Shown here in pieces: positions 26,282 through 35,292 of a DNA stretch of 64,000 nt. Within the stretch, counting starts at the first letter, position 1. Each line of letters starts with the position of its first letter. This DNA comes from Photobacterium ganghwense (GTDB lineage Bacteria > Pseudomonadota > Gammaproteobacteria > Enterobacterales > Vibrionaceae), in NCBI RefSeq assembly GCF_003025595.1, contig NZ_PYMI01000002.1, positions 981,247 through 1,045,246 on the forward strand, written 5' to 3'. The notes beneath the pieces were generated by a model that had not been told where the DNA came from, made no database searches, and was given only the letters and a program-made list of their open reading frames with translations. The position numbers and the translations under genes were made by a program.

Positions 26282-26612
26282 GCTATACGGGGCATTTTGG
26301 ACGCTTAAATCAGGCAGGAGGCTTTATGTGGCTTATCGCTCACGCAAAGAGATATTCCGCAACGGTGAATCCAGTTTACTTGCGGCAATTCGCCAAGGGT
26401 GTGCATGCTGGGCTCTGGACGTTGAGACGATCCGCGAGATTGATGCGCGAGGGGTAAAACATGTGGGCGTTTTGGTAAAGGAAAGCCAAGAGCTTTATGT
26501 AACAACAGTTGATAGATTCATGGATAGGGCATTAGTCATGAACTACGAGTCTCAAGGCGGTGCCCTGCAGCGGTATTTGCCGCTGAAATACTTCAAGAAG
26601 AAAGCGCTTTAG
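26223..26612 (+). CDS. Hypothetical basic protein
   Basis: 129 residues from ATG ATG at 23-28 of the 26.2-kb block, rich in Lys/Arg (VEHLRKKRKLYGAFWTLKSG). No domain is recognised. It overlaps the preceding gene by 59 bp, so the true start may be internal. It is the last element-type gene before the cargo island. Confidence 0.55.
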   Translation: MMIKYEKKCLEVEHLRKKRKLYGAFWTLKSGRRLYVAYRSRKEIFRNGESSLLAAIRQGCACWALDVETIREIDARGVKHVGVLVKESQELYVTTVDRFMDRALVMNYESQGGALQRYLPLKYFKKKAL

Positions 26613-26698
26613 GCGTGGAGAACAAATTTTTGAAGAGTGTAGTCTTGGAGTAAGGTATTACGTTTTGACTTTCTCAGTGCAGCGTTGCTGATTCTTAG

Positions 26699-26729
26699 TT
26701 GGCGTAAGTGGGTTATCCACTTACGCCAA
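26699..26729 (-). terminator. Intrinsic terminator of the second cold-shock gene
   Basis: The same TTGGCGTAAGTGG / CCACTTACGCCAA hairpin as at 9080-9110. Confidence 0.8.
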
Positions 26730-26737
26730 AATTTCAA

Positions 26738-26947
26738 TTATAGAGCTACAACATTAGCTGCTTGAGGGCCTTTTTGACCTTGCTCTACATCGAAAGATAC
26801 TTTTTGGCCTTCAGAAAGAGTTTTGAAACCTTCTGAAGCAATTGCGCGGAAATGAACGAATACGTCAGCACCGCCATTGTCTTGAGTAATGAAACCAAAA
26901 CCTTTCTCTTCGTTAAACCACTTTACGATACCAGTTGCTTTAGACAT
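26738..26947 (-). CDS. Cold-shock protein, CspA family (copy 2)
   Basis: A 69-residue cold-shock domain almost identical to the protein at 9119-9328 (Ala for Ser near residue 3 and in the FVHFRAIAS segment). RNP1 and RNP2 are intact. The leader (about 26948-27255) is long and conserved with copy 1. It marks the left edge of an inserted-looking block that lacks the element's operator sites. Confidence 0.95.
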   Translation of the reverse strand: MSKATGIVKWFNEEKGFGFITQDNGGADVFVHFRAIASEGFKTLSEGQKVSFDVEQGQKGPQAANVVAL

Positions 26948-27257
26948 GTAGTGTCCCTTATATATTAAAAATTAATAATGTTACTTCGATTCTCTGAAGA
27001 TTGAATTATTGAATGTGACGATGAAGCTAAGGGAAACACAGAGGATAACAACATTAACGAAGAAATTCTTAGGGTTTACTTTGACTTGGTGTTTCATTAA
27101 TAAGTCTGAACATCAGAGCAGCCAAAATCATACCTCATTACTTAGTAAAGTAAAGATAAATTTCATCCGGTATAAAAAATCAGATGTCAGATATGCTAAA
27201 TGGCGAGAGTTCATACAGCACTCATTTCTCTAGTTGAAACGACTTGATCAGACATGT

Positions 27258-28000
27258 GCCTCTAACACAGTGTCAAAATGGCGGCATTAGTTTAAACGAG
27301 TCAGTGTGACTATTGAACTTAGCGTATTGTTGGCCATTTGCAAAAAGAATGAGGCAGTAAAACCCTTTAAAATCATTGTTTTATGATCATAATCAAATAA
27401 TATCAAGATGAAAACACTTGAAGCCAAATCGAAAGGGAACCTACGAGTTAGATTAGCTGAAAGACCAGAATCAGCGTAGGTCACGAGATTACCGCGAACT
27501 AGTCGCATTATTTACGACACGTGATCAGTAACTGTAGCTGCTGCTGAATGGATATGGTTTCTTTGCAATACTAGATAATGCTCCAGACCGCATCCCCAAT
27601 AATTAGTAGGAATCGTTAAAATGAACAGGTATTCGTATGGGGCGTGCATGGGTTTCGTTCCGCATCTTTATGCGAATATTATTTGTCATCAAAATGTCAT
27701 AAAGTAAAGGTATAAGACCAAGCAATTAATTGGCATATCACTCATTAAAATTGGATAACATAAATCATTGAATCAAGCAAGAAATATCTTCCATTTAAAA
27801 TCTGTTGAATAAAAAAACTACGAGGGGAAAAATCAAGAAAGTCAATTTGACTACAAAAACAATAAATAGATACCTCTCACTATATACAATAAGAACCTAT
27901 GCTAATTTTTACTATTATCAAATCATACGTCTTATTTATTAACTCATTACTTTAGTTTCGAAAGAATCATTCTGACTCATAGCCGCCGAAAGGAGAACGG
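27258..28000. other. Gene-free AT-rich stretch before the HD-GYP gene
   Basis: Beyond the csp leader this region is AT-rich with no convincing gene. The two short frames here (27009-27233 plus strand, 27287-27508 minus strand) lack start context and look random. AAAGGAG at about 27990 is the ribosome-binding site of the next gene. Confidence 0.5.
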
Positions 28001-29113
28001 ATGTTATCTATCTCTTCATCTAAGCCAACTGTGTTGGTTATTGACGATATCCCTGAAAATCTCACTTTGATGTATCAGCTACTTAAAGATGATTATAAGG
28101 TGAAAGGGGCAAGTAGTGGCGTGCGAGGTATCGCTCTTGCTGAAACTGCTAACCCAAGTTTAATCTTGCTGGATATCATGATGCCGGAAATGGATGGCTA
28201 TCAAGTCTGTCAAAGACTTAAATCAAATCCAGCAACACGTGATATACCTGTCATATTTTTGACAGCAAAAGCTGAGCGAGTAGATGAGCAAAGAGGTTTT
28301 GAGTTGGGCGCTGCCGACTACATCACAAAACCTATTAATCCAAAAATCGTTCAAGCTCGTGTTAAAACACATGTTTCGCTGAAAATTGCTTCAGATATTC
28401 TAAAGAGTGAAAAAGAAAAACTAGAAAATGAAGTCAAAATACGAACCGCTGAAGCACTACGGCAAAAAGAGGAACTTCATGCCATCCAAGACATTGCTTT
28501 CTACGCGATGGTTTCTTTGGCTGAAACTCGAGATAACGAGACGGGAAACCATATTCGCCGCACTCAAATTTACATTAAACGATTAGCGGAAACTTTACGG
28601 CAAAATCCGAGTTATACGGAAGAGCTTTCTGATGAATTCATTGAACTACTTTACAAATCGGCTCCGCTTCATGACATCGGAAAAATAGGTATTCCAGACG
28701 CAATTCTACTGAAAAAAGGCAGCTTAACAGAGGATGAGTTTGAAGTCATGAAAACCCACACTACGATTGGTTATGAGGCGATTAAAAACGCGGAAAAAGT
28801 GAGTGGTCGACAAATGTGTTTCCTAAAAGTTGCCAAAGAGATTGCTTACTCGCACCATGAGCGATGGGACGGAAATGGCTATCCTCTAGGTCTTTCAGGT
28901 GAATCTATACCATTATCTGCCCGCCTTATGGCAATAGCTGATGTCTATGATGCACTGATTTCTAAACGAGTTTACAAACCTGCATTTACTCATCAGGACG
29001 CAGTTCAAATCATACTATCAGGTAAGGGAACTCATTTTGATCCTTTTATTGTCGACGCATTTACTGAAATAAGCGATGAGCTGTATGACATTGCACTTAC
29101 GTATACGAACTAA
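28001..29113 (+). CDS. Response regulator with HD-GYP domain (c-di-GMP phosphodiesterase)
   Basis: 370 residues. The receiver domain at 1-125 has VLVIDDIPEN (acidic pocket), LLDIMMPEMDG (phospho-Asp near residue 60), FLTAKAE and ITKPINP. A coiled linker follows to about 165. The HD-GYP domain has HDIGKIGIPD (about residue 225), HHERWDGNGYP and LMAIADVYDAL. All key HD and GYP residues are present, so it likely hydrolyses cyclic di-GMP under control of phosphorylation. The histidine kinase 32 bp downstream is the probable partner. Base composition is more AT-rich than the flanking replication genes. Confidence 0.92.
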   Translation: MLSISSSKPTVLVIDDIPENLTLMYQLLKDDYKVKGASSGVRGIALAETANPSLILLDIMMPEMDGYQVCQRLKSNPATRDIPVIFLTAKAERVDEQRGFELGAADYITKPINPKIVQARVKTHVSLKIASDILKSEKEKLENEVKIRTAEALRQKEELHAIQDIAFYAMVSLAETRDNETGNHIRRTQIYIKRLAETLRQNPSYTEELSDEFIELLYKSAPLHDIGKIGIPDAILLKKGSLTEDEFEVMKTHTTIGYEAIKNAEKVSGRQMCFLKVAKEIAYSHHERWDGNGYPLGLSGESIPLSARLMAIADVYDALISKRVYKPAFTHQDAVQIILSGKGTHFDPFIVDAFTEISDELYDIALTYTN

Positions 29114-29145
29114 ATATCTTGCTGGTTTATGGTGGTTGGAATTGA

Positions 29146-31572
29146 ATGAAAGAAAAGACGATTAATACCCAAACATGGGTATGGAGATCAATGGTAAGAA
29201 CCGGGATTATCCCTCTTATTCTGGTGGAATCAGGTCTCATCGCAGTTTACTTGGTAAGTAATCACCTTATCAGTAATGATAACATGGCTTATATATACAC
29301 CCAGGTTAATGAAGAGCTAAAAATATCTTCTGAGCGTGAATCCAATATCATCCGTGAAAAGTTGTTATCAATAGAAAGTTTAACAACGTTGTATCGAAAT
29401 GAAACCGAACGTGTTTTATCAGGCAATGACGTGATTGACGCTTCTGAAAGCTCTAACCTTGCTGTTAGTGAAGACGGTGTGATTTATTCTAAAAATGACT
29501 TAGGAGGCTCAGCTTCTTTTTACTCAGGTTTAACTGACAAAAAAGATTGGGAGAAAATATATCGACTTGCACATCTTGACCCACTAATGAAGCAAATCGA
29601 AAAAAACAATGATTTGGTTTCTTCTATTTACGTTAATACATGGGATTCTTACAACCGAATTTATCCTTGGTTTTATACTGTAGATCAGTATCCTCCTAAA
29701 ATGGATATTCCTGAATACAACTTTTACTATTTGGCCAATGAAGAATATAACCCAAATAGAGAAACTGTTTGGACTGATGTTTATATTGATCCTGCTGGTC
29801 ACGGTTGGATGGCATCTGCAATTTCTCCGGTTTATATAATAGATTTTCTAGAAGGTGTAGTGGGATTAGATATAAAGGTTAGCGCTATTATCGATAGCAT
29901 TCAAAATTTGATTATACCATGGGATGGCTATGCGATACTGGCTAGTAGTAATGGCACAATAATGGCTTTGCCCCCTCAAGGCGAATATGACTTTGGTTTG
30001 AAAGAGTTGACAGAGCATAGCTACCAACAAGCTATAACCAAAGAAGTATTTAAACCGGATGATTTTAATTTATTTAAACGTGATGATACTGCTGATTTAT
30101 CTAGCCAATTATTGAAGAATAACAACGGGCTCACACAGATAACACTCAACGGTGAGAAAAAGCTTATATCATGGTCAACAATACCTGAAACACAATGGCG
30201 ATTAATGGTAATTGTTGATGAAAATAAGATGTATGCATCATCTCGAGCTTTAGAAAATAAATATCAAAATATTGGTTATGTTCTTATATTTGGTTTGATT
30301 TCATTTTATGCTCTTTTCTTGATATTTATATGGCGTTCGTCAAAACAGATGAGTGAGTTTATTGCTGAGCCTTTAAAGAAAATTCAGAATATGGTTAATA
30401 AAGCTGGCCTTGGGGACTTCAATTTAACTAATGACGGATTCCGGCTAAAAGAGCTCAATGAAACCGCGAACTCAATCATCAGTATGGGTAGTAAATTGGA
30501 TAGGCTGACAACTGAGCTCAAAGAAGCAAAGTTATCGGCTGAGAATGCAAACATAGCCAAAAGTCAGTTCATTTCAAATGTAAGCCATGAGATAAGAACA
30601 CCGATGAACTCGATTCTAGGTTTATCCCATATACTGTTGAACTCAGATCTTACTGTTGATCAAAAAAGCAACTTGGTAAAAATCGACAAGTCAGGAAAGC
30701 ATCTATTAACTCTTATTAATGATATTCTAGACCTTTCTAAGCTTGAAGCGAATAAAATTGAAATTGAGAAAACTTTATTTGATATCCGAACCATTATTCA
30801 AGATGTCTATGATATTTTTGAGTATAAAGCGAATCAGCGTGGTGTTCACCTTACTACTGAAGTAGATGAGTCTATTCCACAACTCGTCGGAGATACGCTA
30901 CGAATCAAACAAATTATTTTAAACTTTGTTAGTAATGCTATTAAATTTACTGATGAAGGAGAAGTCTCCATTATTGTTGATGCAATGCAGCGAACAAAAG
31001 ACAACATTAACTTACGCATAAGTGTATTGGACACCGGTGTTGGATTATCTAAATATGACCAGGCATTGGTGTTTGATAGCTATCAACAGGCGGATGCTTC
31101 AACCACTCGAAAATACGGTGGAACAGGTCTTGGGCTGACGATCTCTAAACGTATTGCTGAACTAATGGGAGGTAAGGTCGGAGTTGAAAGTGAGTATGGA
31201 AAAGGAAGTATTTTCTGGTTCACTATTGAACTCGAAATAGATCACTCTGGTGCGTATATTCCTTGTGCAAATACAGAGATATCTGAAATTAGTTATGTTA
31301 ACGAGCCTTCCCCAAAGTTAGATTGTGACATTAAATCTATCGAAGAATTTGAATCTAAAGTAGACCATTTGGTCTTTTTACTTGAAGAATGTGACTTAGA
31401 ATCTGAATATTTTTACACTAAACATCGATTATGCTTTGAGAAGTTAGATTTAGGGCTGAGTAATGATTTATATCAAGCCGTATCAACTTATGATTTTGAA
31501 AGTGCCCTTGCGGTGATGATTAGAATAAAAGAAGAACTTAATCAATATAAAGAGATGATGGTCGAAAATTAG
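29146..31572 (+). CDS. Sensor histidine kinase with periplasmic Cache-like domain
   Basis: 808 residues. The first membrane segment is near residues 15-38. A large periplasmic region follows to about 375 (Cache-like, with [13 protein letters not shown] and WRLMVIVDE). The second membrane segment is near 380-398. Then come HAMP, HisKA with [18 protein letters not shown] (phospho-His near 482) and HATPase_c with N box [14 protein letters not shown]1 DTGVGLS and G2 [12 protein letters not shown] helical C-terminal tail follows, without a receiver domain. It is transcribed with the HD-GYP regulator. The ligand is unknown. Confidence 0.92.
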   Translation: MKEKTINTQTWVWRSMVRTGIIPLILVESGLIAVYLVSNHLISNDNMAYIYTQVNEELKISSERESNIIREKLLSIESLTTLYRNETERVLSGNDVIDASESSNLAVSEDGVIYSKNDLGGSASFYSGLTDKKDWEKIYRLAHLDPLMKQIEKNNDLVSSIYVNTWDSYNRIYPWFYTVDQYPPKMDIPEYNFYYLANEEYNPNRETVWTDVYIDPAGHGWMASAISPVYIIDFLEGVVGLDIKVSAIIDSIQNLIIPWDGYAILASSNGTIMALPPQGEYDFGLKELTEHSYQQAITKEVFKPDDFNLFKRDDTADLSSQLLKNNNGLTQITLNGEKKLISWSTIPETQWRLMVIVDENKMYASSRALENKYQNIGYVLIFGLISFYALFLIFIWRSSKQMSEFIAEPLKKIQNMVNKAGLGDFNLTNDGFRLKELNETANSIISMGSKLDRLTTELKEAKLSAENANIAKSQFISNVSHEIRTPMNSILGLSHILLNSDLTVDQKSNLVKIDKSGKHLLTLINDILDLSKLEANKIEIEKTLFDIRTIIQDVYDIFEYKANQRGVHLTTEVDESIPQLVGDTLRIKQIILNFVSNAIKFTDEGEVSIIVDAMQRTKDNINLRISVLDTGVGLSKYDQALVFDSYQQADASTTRKYGGTGLGLTISKRIAELMGGKVGVESEYGKGSIFWFTIELEIDHSGAYIPCANTEISEISYVNEPSPKLDCDIKSIEEFESKVDHLVFLLEECDLESEYFYTKHRLCFEKLDLGLSNDLYQAVSTYDFESALAVMIRIKEELNQYKEMMVEN

Positions 31573-31594
31573 AGACGAACTTAATAAGTTTGAT

Positions 31595-31630
31595 ATGAAA
31601 GGCACAACGTTAAAATGTAGTGCCTTTCAT
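31595..31630 (+). terminator. Hairpin after the histidine kinase gene
   Basis: ATGAAAGGCAC / GTGCCTTTCAT is a perfect 11-bp stem with a 14-base loop and a weak T-run. It probably terminates the two-gene signalling operon. Confidence 0.6.
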
Positions 31631-31700
31631 CACACGGTTAAAAATTGAAACATTTTTTCGATAGGGTATATATAGATAAGTGAATCATTGTAAATTACAA

Positions 31701-31973
31701 CTAAACTTCAATATGCCCACTCCATATTTTTCTAATAATTAAATTATTCCTGTTTTTCTCGTAACCTACAGCACAGCAGCACCGTTTTCCTTGATAAACT
31801 CCTTCAATAACAAGATTACGGGAAGATTTACTATCACCACCCAAGTCGTAAACTTTTAGATGCCCTTCAAAACCTGCTCTTTCAAGTTGCTCTGTAATCC
31901 TATCTTGTTCTTCATTCTTGATTACATGGTTAAGTCTATAAAAAACCACATTATTAATCATAATTTCCTTCAT
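31701..31973 (-). CDS. Small hypothetical protein
   Basis: 90 residues (MKEIMINNVVFYRLNHVIKN at the start), no recognised domain, with a double cysteine patch GKRCCCAVGYEKN. An alternative ATG at residue 5 is very close to an AAGGA. It is AT-rich like the rest of the cargo block. Confidence 0.6.
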   Translation of the reverse strand: MKEIMINNVVFYRLNHVIKNEEQDRITEQLERAGFEGHLKVYDLGGDSKSSRNLVIEGVYQGKRCCCAVGYEKNRNNLIIRKIWSGHIEV

Positions 31974-32106
31974 GTAATCAAAATCTATACAGTTATTTGG
32001 TTCATTCTTATAAGTTTAGTTTCTTTTTAGGAAAAAAACCTTTTTATATTATATGTTCATAATTTTGATTATTAATCAATAAAGCATATGATTAATGGGG
32101 ATAATG

Positions 32107-32131
32107 AAAAGCCGCTTGGTTTCAGCGGCTT
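32107..32131 (-). terminator. Intrinsic terminator of the H-NS gene
   Basis: AAGCCGCT / AGCGGCTT stem, followed on the minus strand by TTTTC. Confidence 0.8.
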
Positions 32132-32149
32132 GCAACAGATTTTTATATG

Positions 32150-32551
32150 TTAAATTTTATAGTCACGTAACTTGGCGCCTTCATCGAGAGCTTTTCTTAA
32201 AAATTTAGGCATTCGTCCAAATCCAGTCCACGTTTTAACCTCACCTTTTTCATTAGTAAATCTATATTTTTCTTGGTTTTCTTGTCGAGGTTTTTTCTTT
32301 GCGGCTGTAATTGACTTAGACAAAAGTTCTTCTGGTTCTATACCGTCATCCATAAGCATTTGGCGATACGCTTCCAGCTTCTCTGTCCGTTCTTTATTTT
32401 CCGCTTTTAGTTGTTCTTCTTCGGCTTCGCGTTCATTTACAACTTGAGTCAACTTTTCTAGGGCATCTTTTAGCTGATCCAGAGTCATAGACTCACGAGC
32501 AAAGGCACGTAAACTACGGAGATTCGTTAATAACTTTATAGTATTACTCAT
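32150..32551 (-). CDS. hns: H-NS-family nucleoid protein / xenogeneic silencer
   Basis: A 133-residue protein. The N-terminal coiled-coil dimerisation region is LLTNLRSLRAFARESMTLDQ and the following Glu-rich helix. The C-terminal DNA-binding motif TWTGFGRMPKFLRKAL is the counterpart of TWTGQGRTPxxIKKAM in H-NS. Length and layout match H-NS/StpA. H-NS paralogues are often carried by mobile elements to silence or mask AT-rich cargo; here it sits in the AT-rich block. Whether the host has its own copy elsewhere cannot be seen. Confidence 0.9.
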   Translation of the reverse strand: MSNTIKLLTNLRSLRAFARESMTLDQLKDALEKLTQVVNEREAEEEQLKAENKERTEKLEAYRQMLMDDGIEPEELLSKSITAAKKKPRQENQEKYRFTNEKGEVKTWTGFGRMPKFLRKALDEGAKLRDYKI

Positions 32552-32722
32552 GATTTGTTTTTTTGATGGTCTGAATCTTTATATTACAGCACAAATACTT
32601 TTTTATCTAACCTCTGTTTCTTAACGGTCGTTTTGTTTTCAATAATTTGTTTCAATGTTGTTGCTGTAATAGAGCGAATAATTGTGATTATTTAAAAGAA
32701 CTGATTTATGGTCTTCACTAAC

Positions 32723-32747
32723 AAAAAAGCCCACTTCGGTGGGCTTT
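32723..32747 (-). terminator. Intrinsic terminator of the TerB-like operon
   Basis: AAGCCCAC, loop TTCG, GTGGGCTT, with a six-T run on the minus strand. Confidence 0.9.
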
Positions 32748-32817
32748 GACTTACGGAAAATAGACGAAATGGCTAAGGTCAACGCACCAACTGGTGGCTA
32801 ACGGTCTGTCGTCGTTT

Positions 32818-32979
32818 CTATTGAATACGGTCTTTTCGATATAGCGGAAAGAGAATGCACAAAGCTGCTGTAATTAAGGCTCCATCAACCACAATCGAAA
32901 GGAATTTGCTGGCAAAGTCCACGGTGATCACCGCAAACGTCAGTAGCAAAACCAATGAAAATCTTAGGTTATCGCTCAT
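32818..32979 (-). CDS. Small membrane protein downstream of the TerB-like gene
   Basis: A 53-residue frame not long enough for usual gene finders. It starts MSDNLRFSLVLLLTFAVITV, continues through a second hydrophobic stretch (GALITAALCILFPL), and ends LYRKDRIQ. It is predicted to have two membrane segments. Its ATG overlaps the TerB-like stop as ATGA (32976-32979), indicating translational coupling, and the shared terminator lies 71 bp further on. Confidence 0.65.
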   Translation of the reverse strand: MSDNLRFSLVLLLTFAVITVDFASKFLSIVVDGALITAALCILFPLYRKDRIQ

Positions 32980-33422
32980 TGAATCCAATCGTCAATATGC
33001 AAGCCTAGTGTCATAGCGATTTGCTCAAGAACGGCATACTCCGCCTCGTCAACATCACCATCTGCCAGCGCAATGGTAATGACGTTAGCCATTACATCCT
33101 GTGCCTGCTCAGTGTCATCCGCAATATCTTCAATCTCACGCATGATCTCAAGACGGGCTGCGATAAACGAAGCCTCAAGACGAGCCTTGGTTCGGGTGAT
33201 AATCTCTTGGATTTCAGCGCCGAAGTGCTCCAGGTTCTTATTGGTGCGGATCAGATTGTGGATACGTGTCATTTCAGACTCGTCAACCTTACCGTTCTTA
33301 TCATTTGCAGCCGCAACCAGTAGGCAGCCGCCCACGATTGCTTCCATTAGGTCGCGGTTCTCAATGCGTTTAAGCTCTACACCTGCTGCTTTTGCTTTTT
33401 TACTGAAAAAACGTCCGAGCAT
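32976..33422 (-). CDS. TerB-like acidic helical protein
   Basis: 148 residues with two copies of a TerB-type metal-binding pattern: AAANDKNGKVDESEMTRIHN and ITIALADGDVDEAEYAVLEQ. These DGxVDExE segments and the surrounding helices match the TerB family found in tellurite-resistance operons and many phages. It may bind Ca2+ or other metal ions at the membrane. No other ter gene is present, so I do not infer tellurite resistance. Confidence 0.78.
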   Translation of the reverse strand: MLGRFFSKKAKAAGVELKRIENRDLMEAIVGGCLLVAAANDKNGKVDESEMTRIHNLIRTNKNLEHFGAEIQEIITRTKARLEASFIAARLEIMREIEDIADDTEQAQDVMANVITIALADGDVDEAEYAVLEQIAMTLGLHIDDWIQ

Positions 33423-33496
33423 TGCTGATACCTATCAAATAAAATGAATTGTTATGTCTTGCTATCTGCCGGATTTTATATGACATACTACAAAAA

Positions 33497-33514
33497 TAAG
33501 TCAACGCTTATTTA
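33497..33514. promoter_or_regulatory. Dispersed operator site 8 (TAAGTCAAC|GCTTATTTA)
   Basis: It lies between the divergent TerB-like gene and the 33582 gene. On the minus strand TTGACT of the site is followed 17 bp later by ATATAA, a good promoter overlapping the operator. Confidence 0.75.
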
Positions 33515-33581
33515 TTTTTATTGATCGCCTTATCGTCAGAAAGTAGACTCGCCACCACTTGAAACAAGTAGAGTTACACCA

Positions 33582-33911
33582 ATGCAAAAAGTATTAGACC
33601 GAGTTGATTTCACTCTTAACTGTGCTCTTTACGCAGCATTTAAGGTGAAGTTTGATGGGGTGGATAGGGACACTGCCTGCTACTGGTATGCGGCGAAATC
33701 AATCAGCCGTTGTGATAAGTGGTCGTTCCCAATAGCGCAAAAAATGTGTCAGCATCCGGATCGTGCGGCGTTTATCTTAGACCAGTATTACTACTGGATT
33801 TTCAACGAAACACCACATGCGGACAGCACCGAGATTTTGCCGGAAGTTCGAGGAATAGCGACAGTTCACAAGAAAGGTTGGGTTGGTGAAGCATTGACGA
33901 AGAGGGCGTGA
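33582..33911 (+). CDS. Hypothetical protein
   Basis: 109 residues, rich in aromatic residues (DTACYWYAAKSI, FILDQYYYWIF). No family is recognised. It is the first gene on the right of the divergent operator region and is coupled to the next gene at 33911. Confidence 0.6.
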   Translation: MQKVLDRVDFTLNCALYAAFKVKFDGVDRDTACYWYAAKSISRCDKWSFPIAQKMCQHPDRAAFILDQYYYWIFNETPHADSTEILPEVRGIATVHKKGWVGEALTKRA

Positions 33912-34150
33912 TGGCGACGGTTCCTTTCTGTGAATTTTGCGGCGGAGACTGCCACTGTGATGAGATTCCCGCGATGTCTTTAGTTCAAATTGACTGGCCT
34001 TTGTCCTCCGTTGAATCCCTATGTGGCTATGAGAAGATTGCAGCCAATAGCTTAGATGACCAACAAGAGGACAAACAAAATGATAGAAGCTGCAATCTGC
34101 TATGCGTTCATCGCTCTGGCGTTATACCTTGCATACATCCTTCGCTCTAA
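33911..34150 (+). CDS. Cys-rich small hypothetical protein
   Basis: 79 residues from ATG 33911, overlapping the previous stop (TGATG). The start MATVPFCEFCGGDCHCDEIP has four cysteines in a zinc-ribbon-like spacing. The C-terminal third overlaps a better-supported membrane peptide frame at 34080, so the real end may differ. Confidence 0.5.
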   Translation: MATVPFCEFCGGDCHCDEIPAMSLVQIDWPLSSVESLCGYEKIAANSLDDQQEDKQNDRSCNLLCVHRSGVIPCIHPSL

Positions 34151-34163
34151 AATTGGGGATTAA
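34080..34163 (+). CDS. 27-residue membrane peptide
   Basis: MIEAAICYAFIALALYLAYI, then LRSKIGD: a single hydrophobic helix with a basic end. AGAGGACAAACAAA precedes the ATG, a good ribosome-binding site. It overlaps the 33911 gene in another frame. Similar very small membrane peptides occur at 43013 and 32818. Confidence 0.45.
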   Translation: MIEAAICYAFIALALYLAYILRSKIGD

Positions 34164-34177
34164 ATTTAGCTGTTAAG

Positions 34178-34195
34178 TTGGTAAGCGGTGACTTA
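34178..34195 (+). promoter_or_regulatory. Dispersed operator site 9 (TTGGTAAGC|GGTGACTTA)
   Basis: It heads the sbcD-sbcC-37208-ruvC operon. GTGACT could act as a -35, with GTAATC 17 bp later. Confidence 0.75.
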
Positions 34196-34239
34196 TTACT
34201 TGCCAGCTTTGTAATCGTAACATGCAGTAGAGAGGTATC

Positions 34240-35292
34240 ATGTTCGGTATCATTTCAGACACTCATTACCATGCGTTTACTCAGTTCGCCAAAACATCAG
34301 CGGCAGGAGAAAACTCTCGCCTTGCTGAGCAACTGAGCGCGACCATTGAGGCGGCTAAGCTGATGAAAAAGGCTGGCTGTGACCGTCTTTATCATGCCGG
34401 AGATATGTTCCATGTAAGGGGCAACGTTTCTCCCCTGGTTCTAAACCGCGTTATCGAGTGTTACTCCAAGATTATCAACGAAGTCGGCTTGGAAGTTCGG
34501 GTTCTGGCTGGCAACCACGACCTTGAAACTAAAGAGTCGGTTTTCTACGCGAGCACATCATCAGCTCTGCAATCCATTGGGGCGGAAATTGTATGTGGCT
34601 CCACGCCTAAATTCTTCCATGACGACAAGGTGATGATGCTGTCATGGCATGACAATAACGCCGAGCTGCTTAGCAAACTCAAAAAGGCCAAAAGTGAGCT
34701 GGACGAGGATGCCTGTAATTGGAACGCGATCATTCATGCGCCGGTCAATGGCGTGATCATGGGGCTGCCGGATGTCGGCATTGATGCCGGAGAGTTGGCG
34801 GAAATTGGCTTTGGAAAAGTGTTTTCAGGCCATTACCACAACCACAAACGGATGAATGACACGGTGATATCCGTAGGTGCTCTGACTCACCACAATTGGG
34901 GCGATATTGGTTCGCTGGCCGGATGCGTGATTGTGGGCGGGACCGGGATAACTCATTTCGAAACCTCAGCGCCTAAGTTCCTTGATTTGGCCGATTGTGA
35001 TGAAAGAGAGATCGTGGGCAACTACGTCCGAGCCAAGGGAACTGTAGAGTCTGACGAAGAGGCGCTACTAAGACGCAAATCACTTGAAGCGTTAGGCGCA
35101 AAAGGTATTGTCTGCTCTTTTGTGAAGTCCACCACTGTCGTTAAATCCAGTTCGGAAACGTCCAAAATCGACTCCCTGCGCGATTCTGTGGGCGCTTACT
35201 GCAAAAGTTATGCAGTGACAGGGGGCGTTGATGAAAAGCGCTTATTTGGCGTTTGTGAAGACATTTTGACAGAGGCGGAGGGTTTGGCGTGA
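34240..35292 (+). CDS. sbcD: SbcD/Mre11-like nuclease (T4 gp47-like)
   Basis: A 350-residue calcineurin-like phosphoesterase. Its metal-binding motifs are in order: ISDTHYHAF, YHAGDMFHVRG, LAGNHDLET, HAPVNGVIMG and FSGHYHNHKR. It pairs with the ATPase encoded next (overlap GTGA at 35289) to form an Mre11-Rad50-type complex that processes DNA ends. In T4 the same pair (gp47/gp46) creates ssDNA for recombination-dependent replication, which fits the UvsX set here. Confidence 0.9.
   Translation: MFGIISDTHYHAFTQFAKTSAAGENSRLAEQLSATIEAAKLMKKAGCDRLYHAGDMFHVRGNVSPLVLNRVIECYSKIINEVGLEVRVLAGNHDLETKESVFYASTSSALQSIGAEIVCGSTPKFFHDDKVMMLSWHDNNAELLSKLKKAKSELDEDACNWNAIIHAPVNGVIMGLPDVGIDAGELAEIGFGKVFSGHYHNHKRMNDTVISVGALTHHNWGDIGSLAGCVIVGGTGITHFETSAPKFLDLADCDEREIVGNYVRAKGTVESDEEALLRRKSLEALGAKGIVCSFVKSTTVVKSSSETSKIDSLRDSVGAYCKSYAVTGGVDEKRLFGVCEDILTEAEGLA

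Larger units (their letters stand above)
26667..27257. repeat. Direct repeat copy B, cold-shock gene with flanks
   Basis: Counterpart of 9049-9645 in the same orientation. Terminator, coding region and leader all match with scattered differences. Confidence 0.85.

Noticed and set aside
27009..27508. Frames at 27009-27233 (+) and 27287-27508 (-)
   Set aside because: The first lies in the csp leader repeat and is not open in the other copy. The second has no start context.
32976..33422. Tellurite resistance from the TerB-like gene
   Set aside because: No other ter genes are present, and TerB-like proteins are widespread in phages without such a role.
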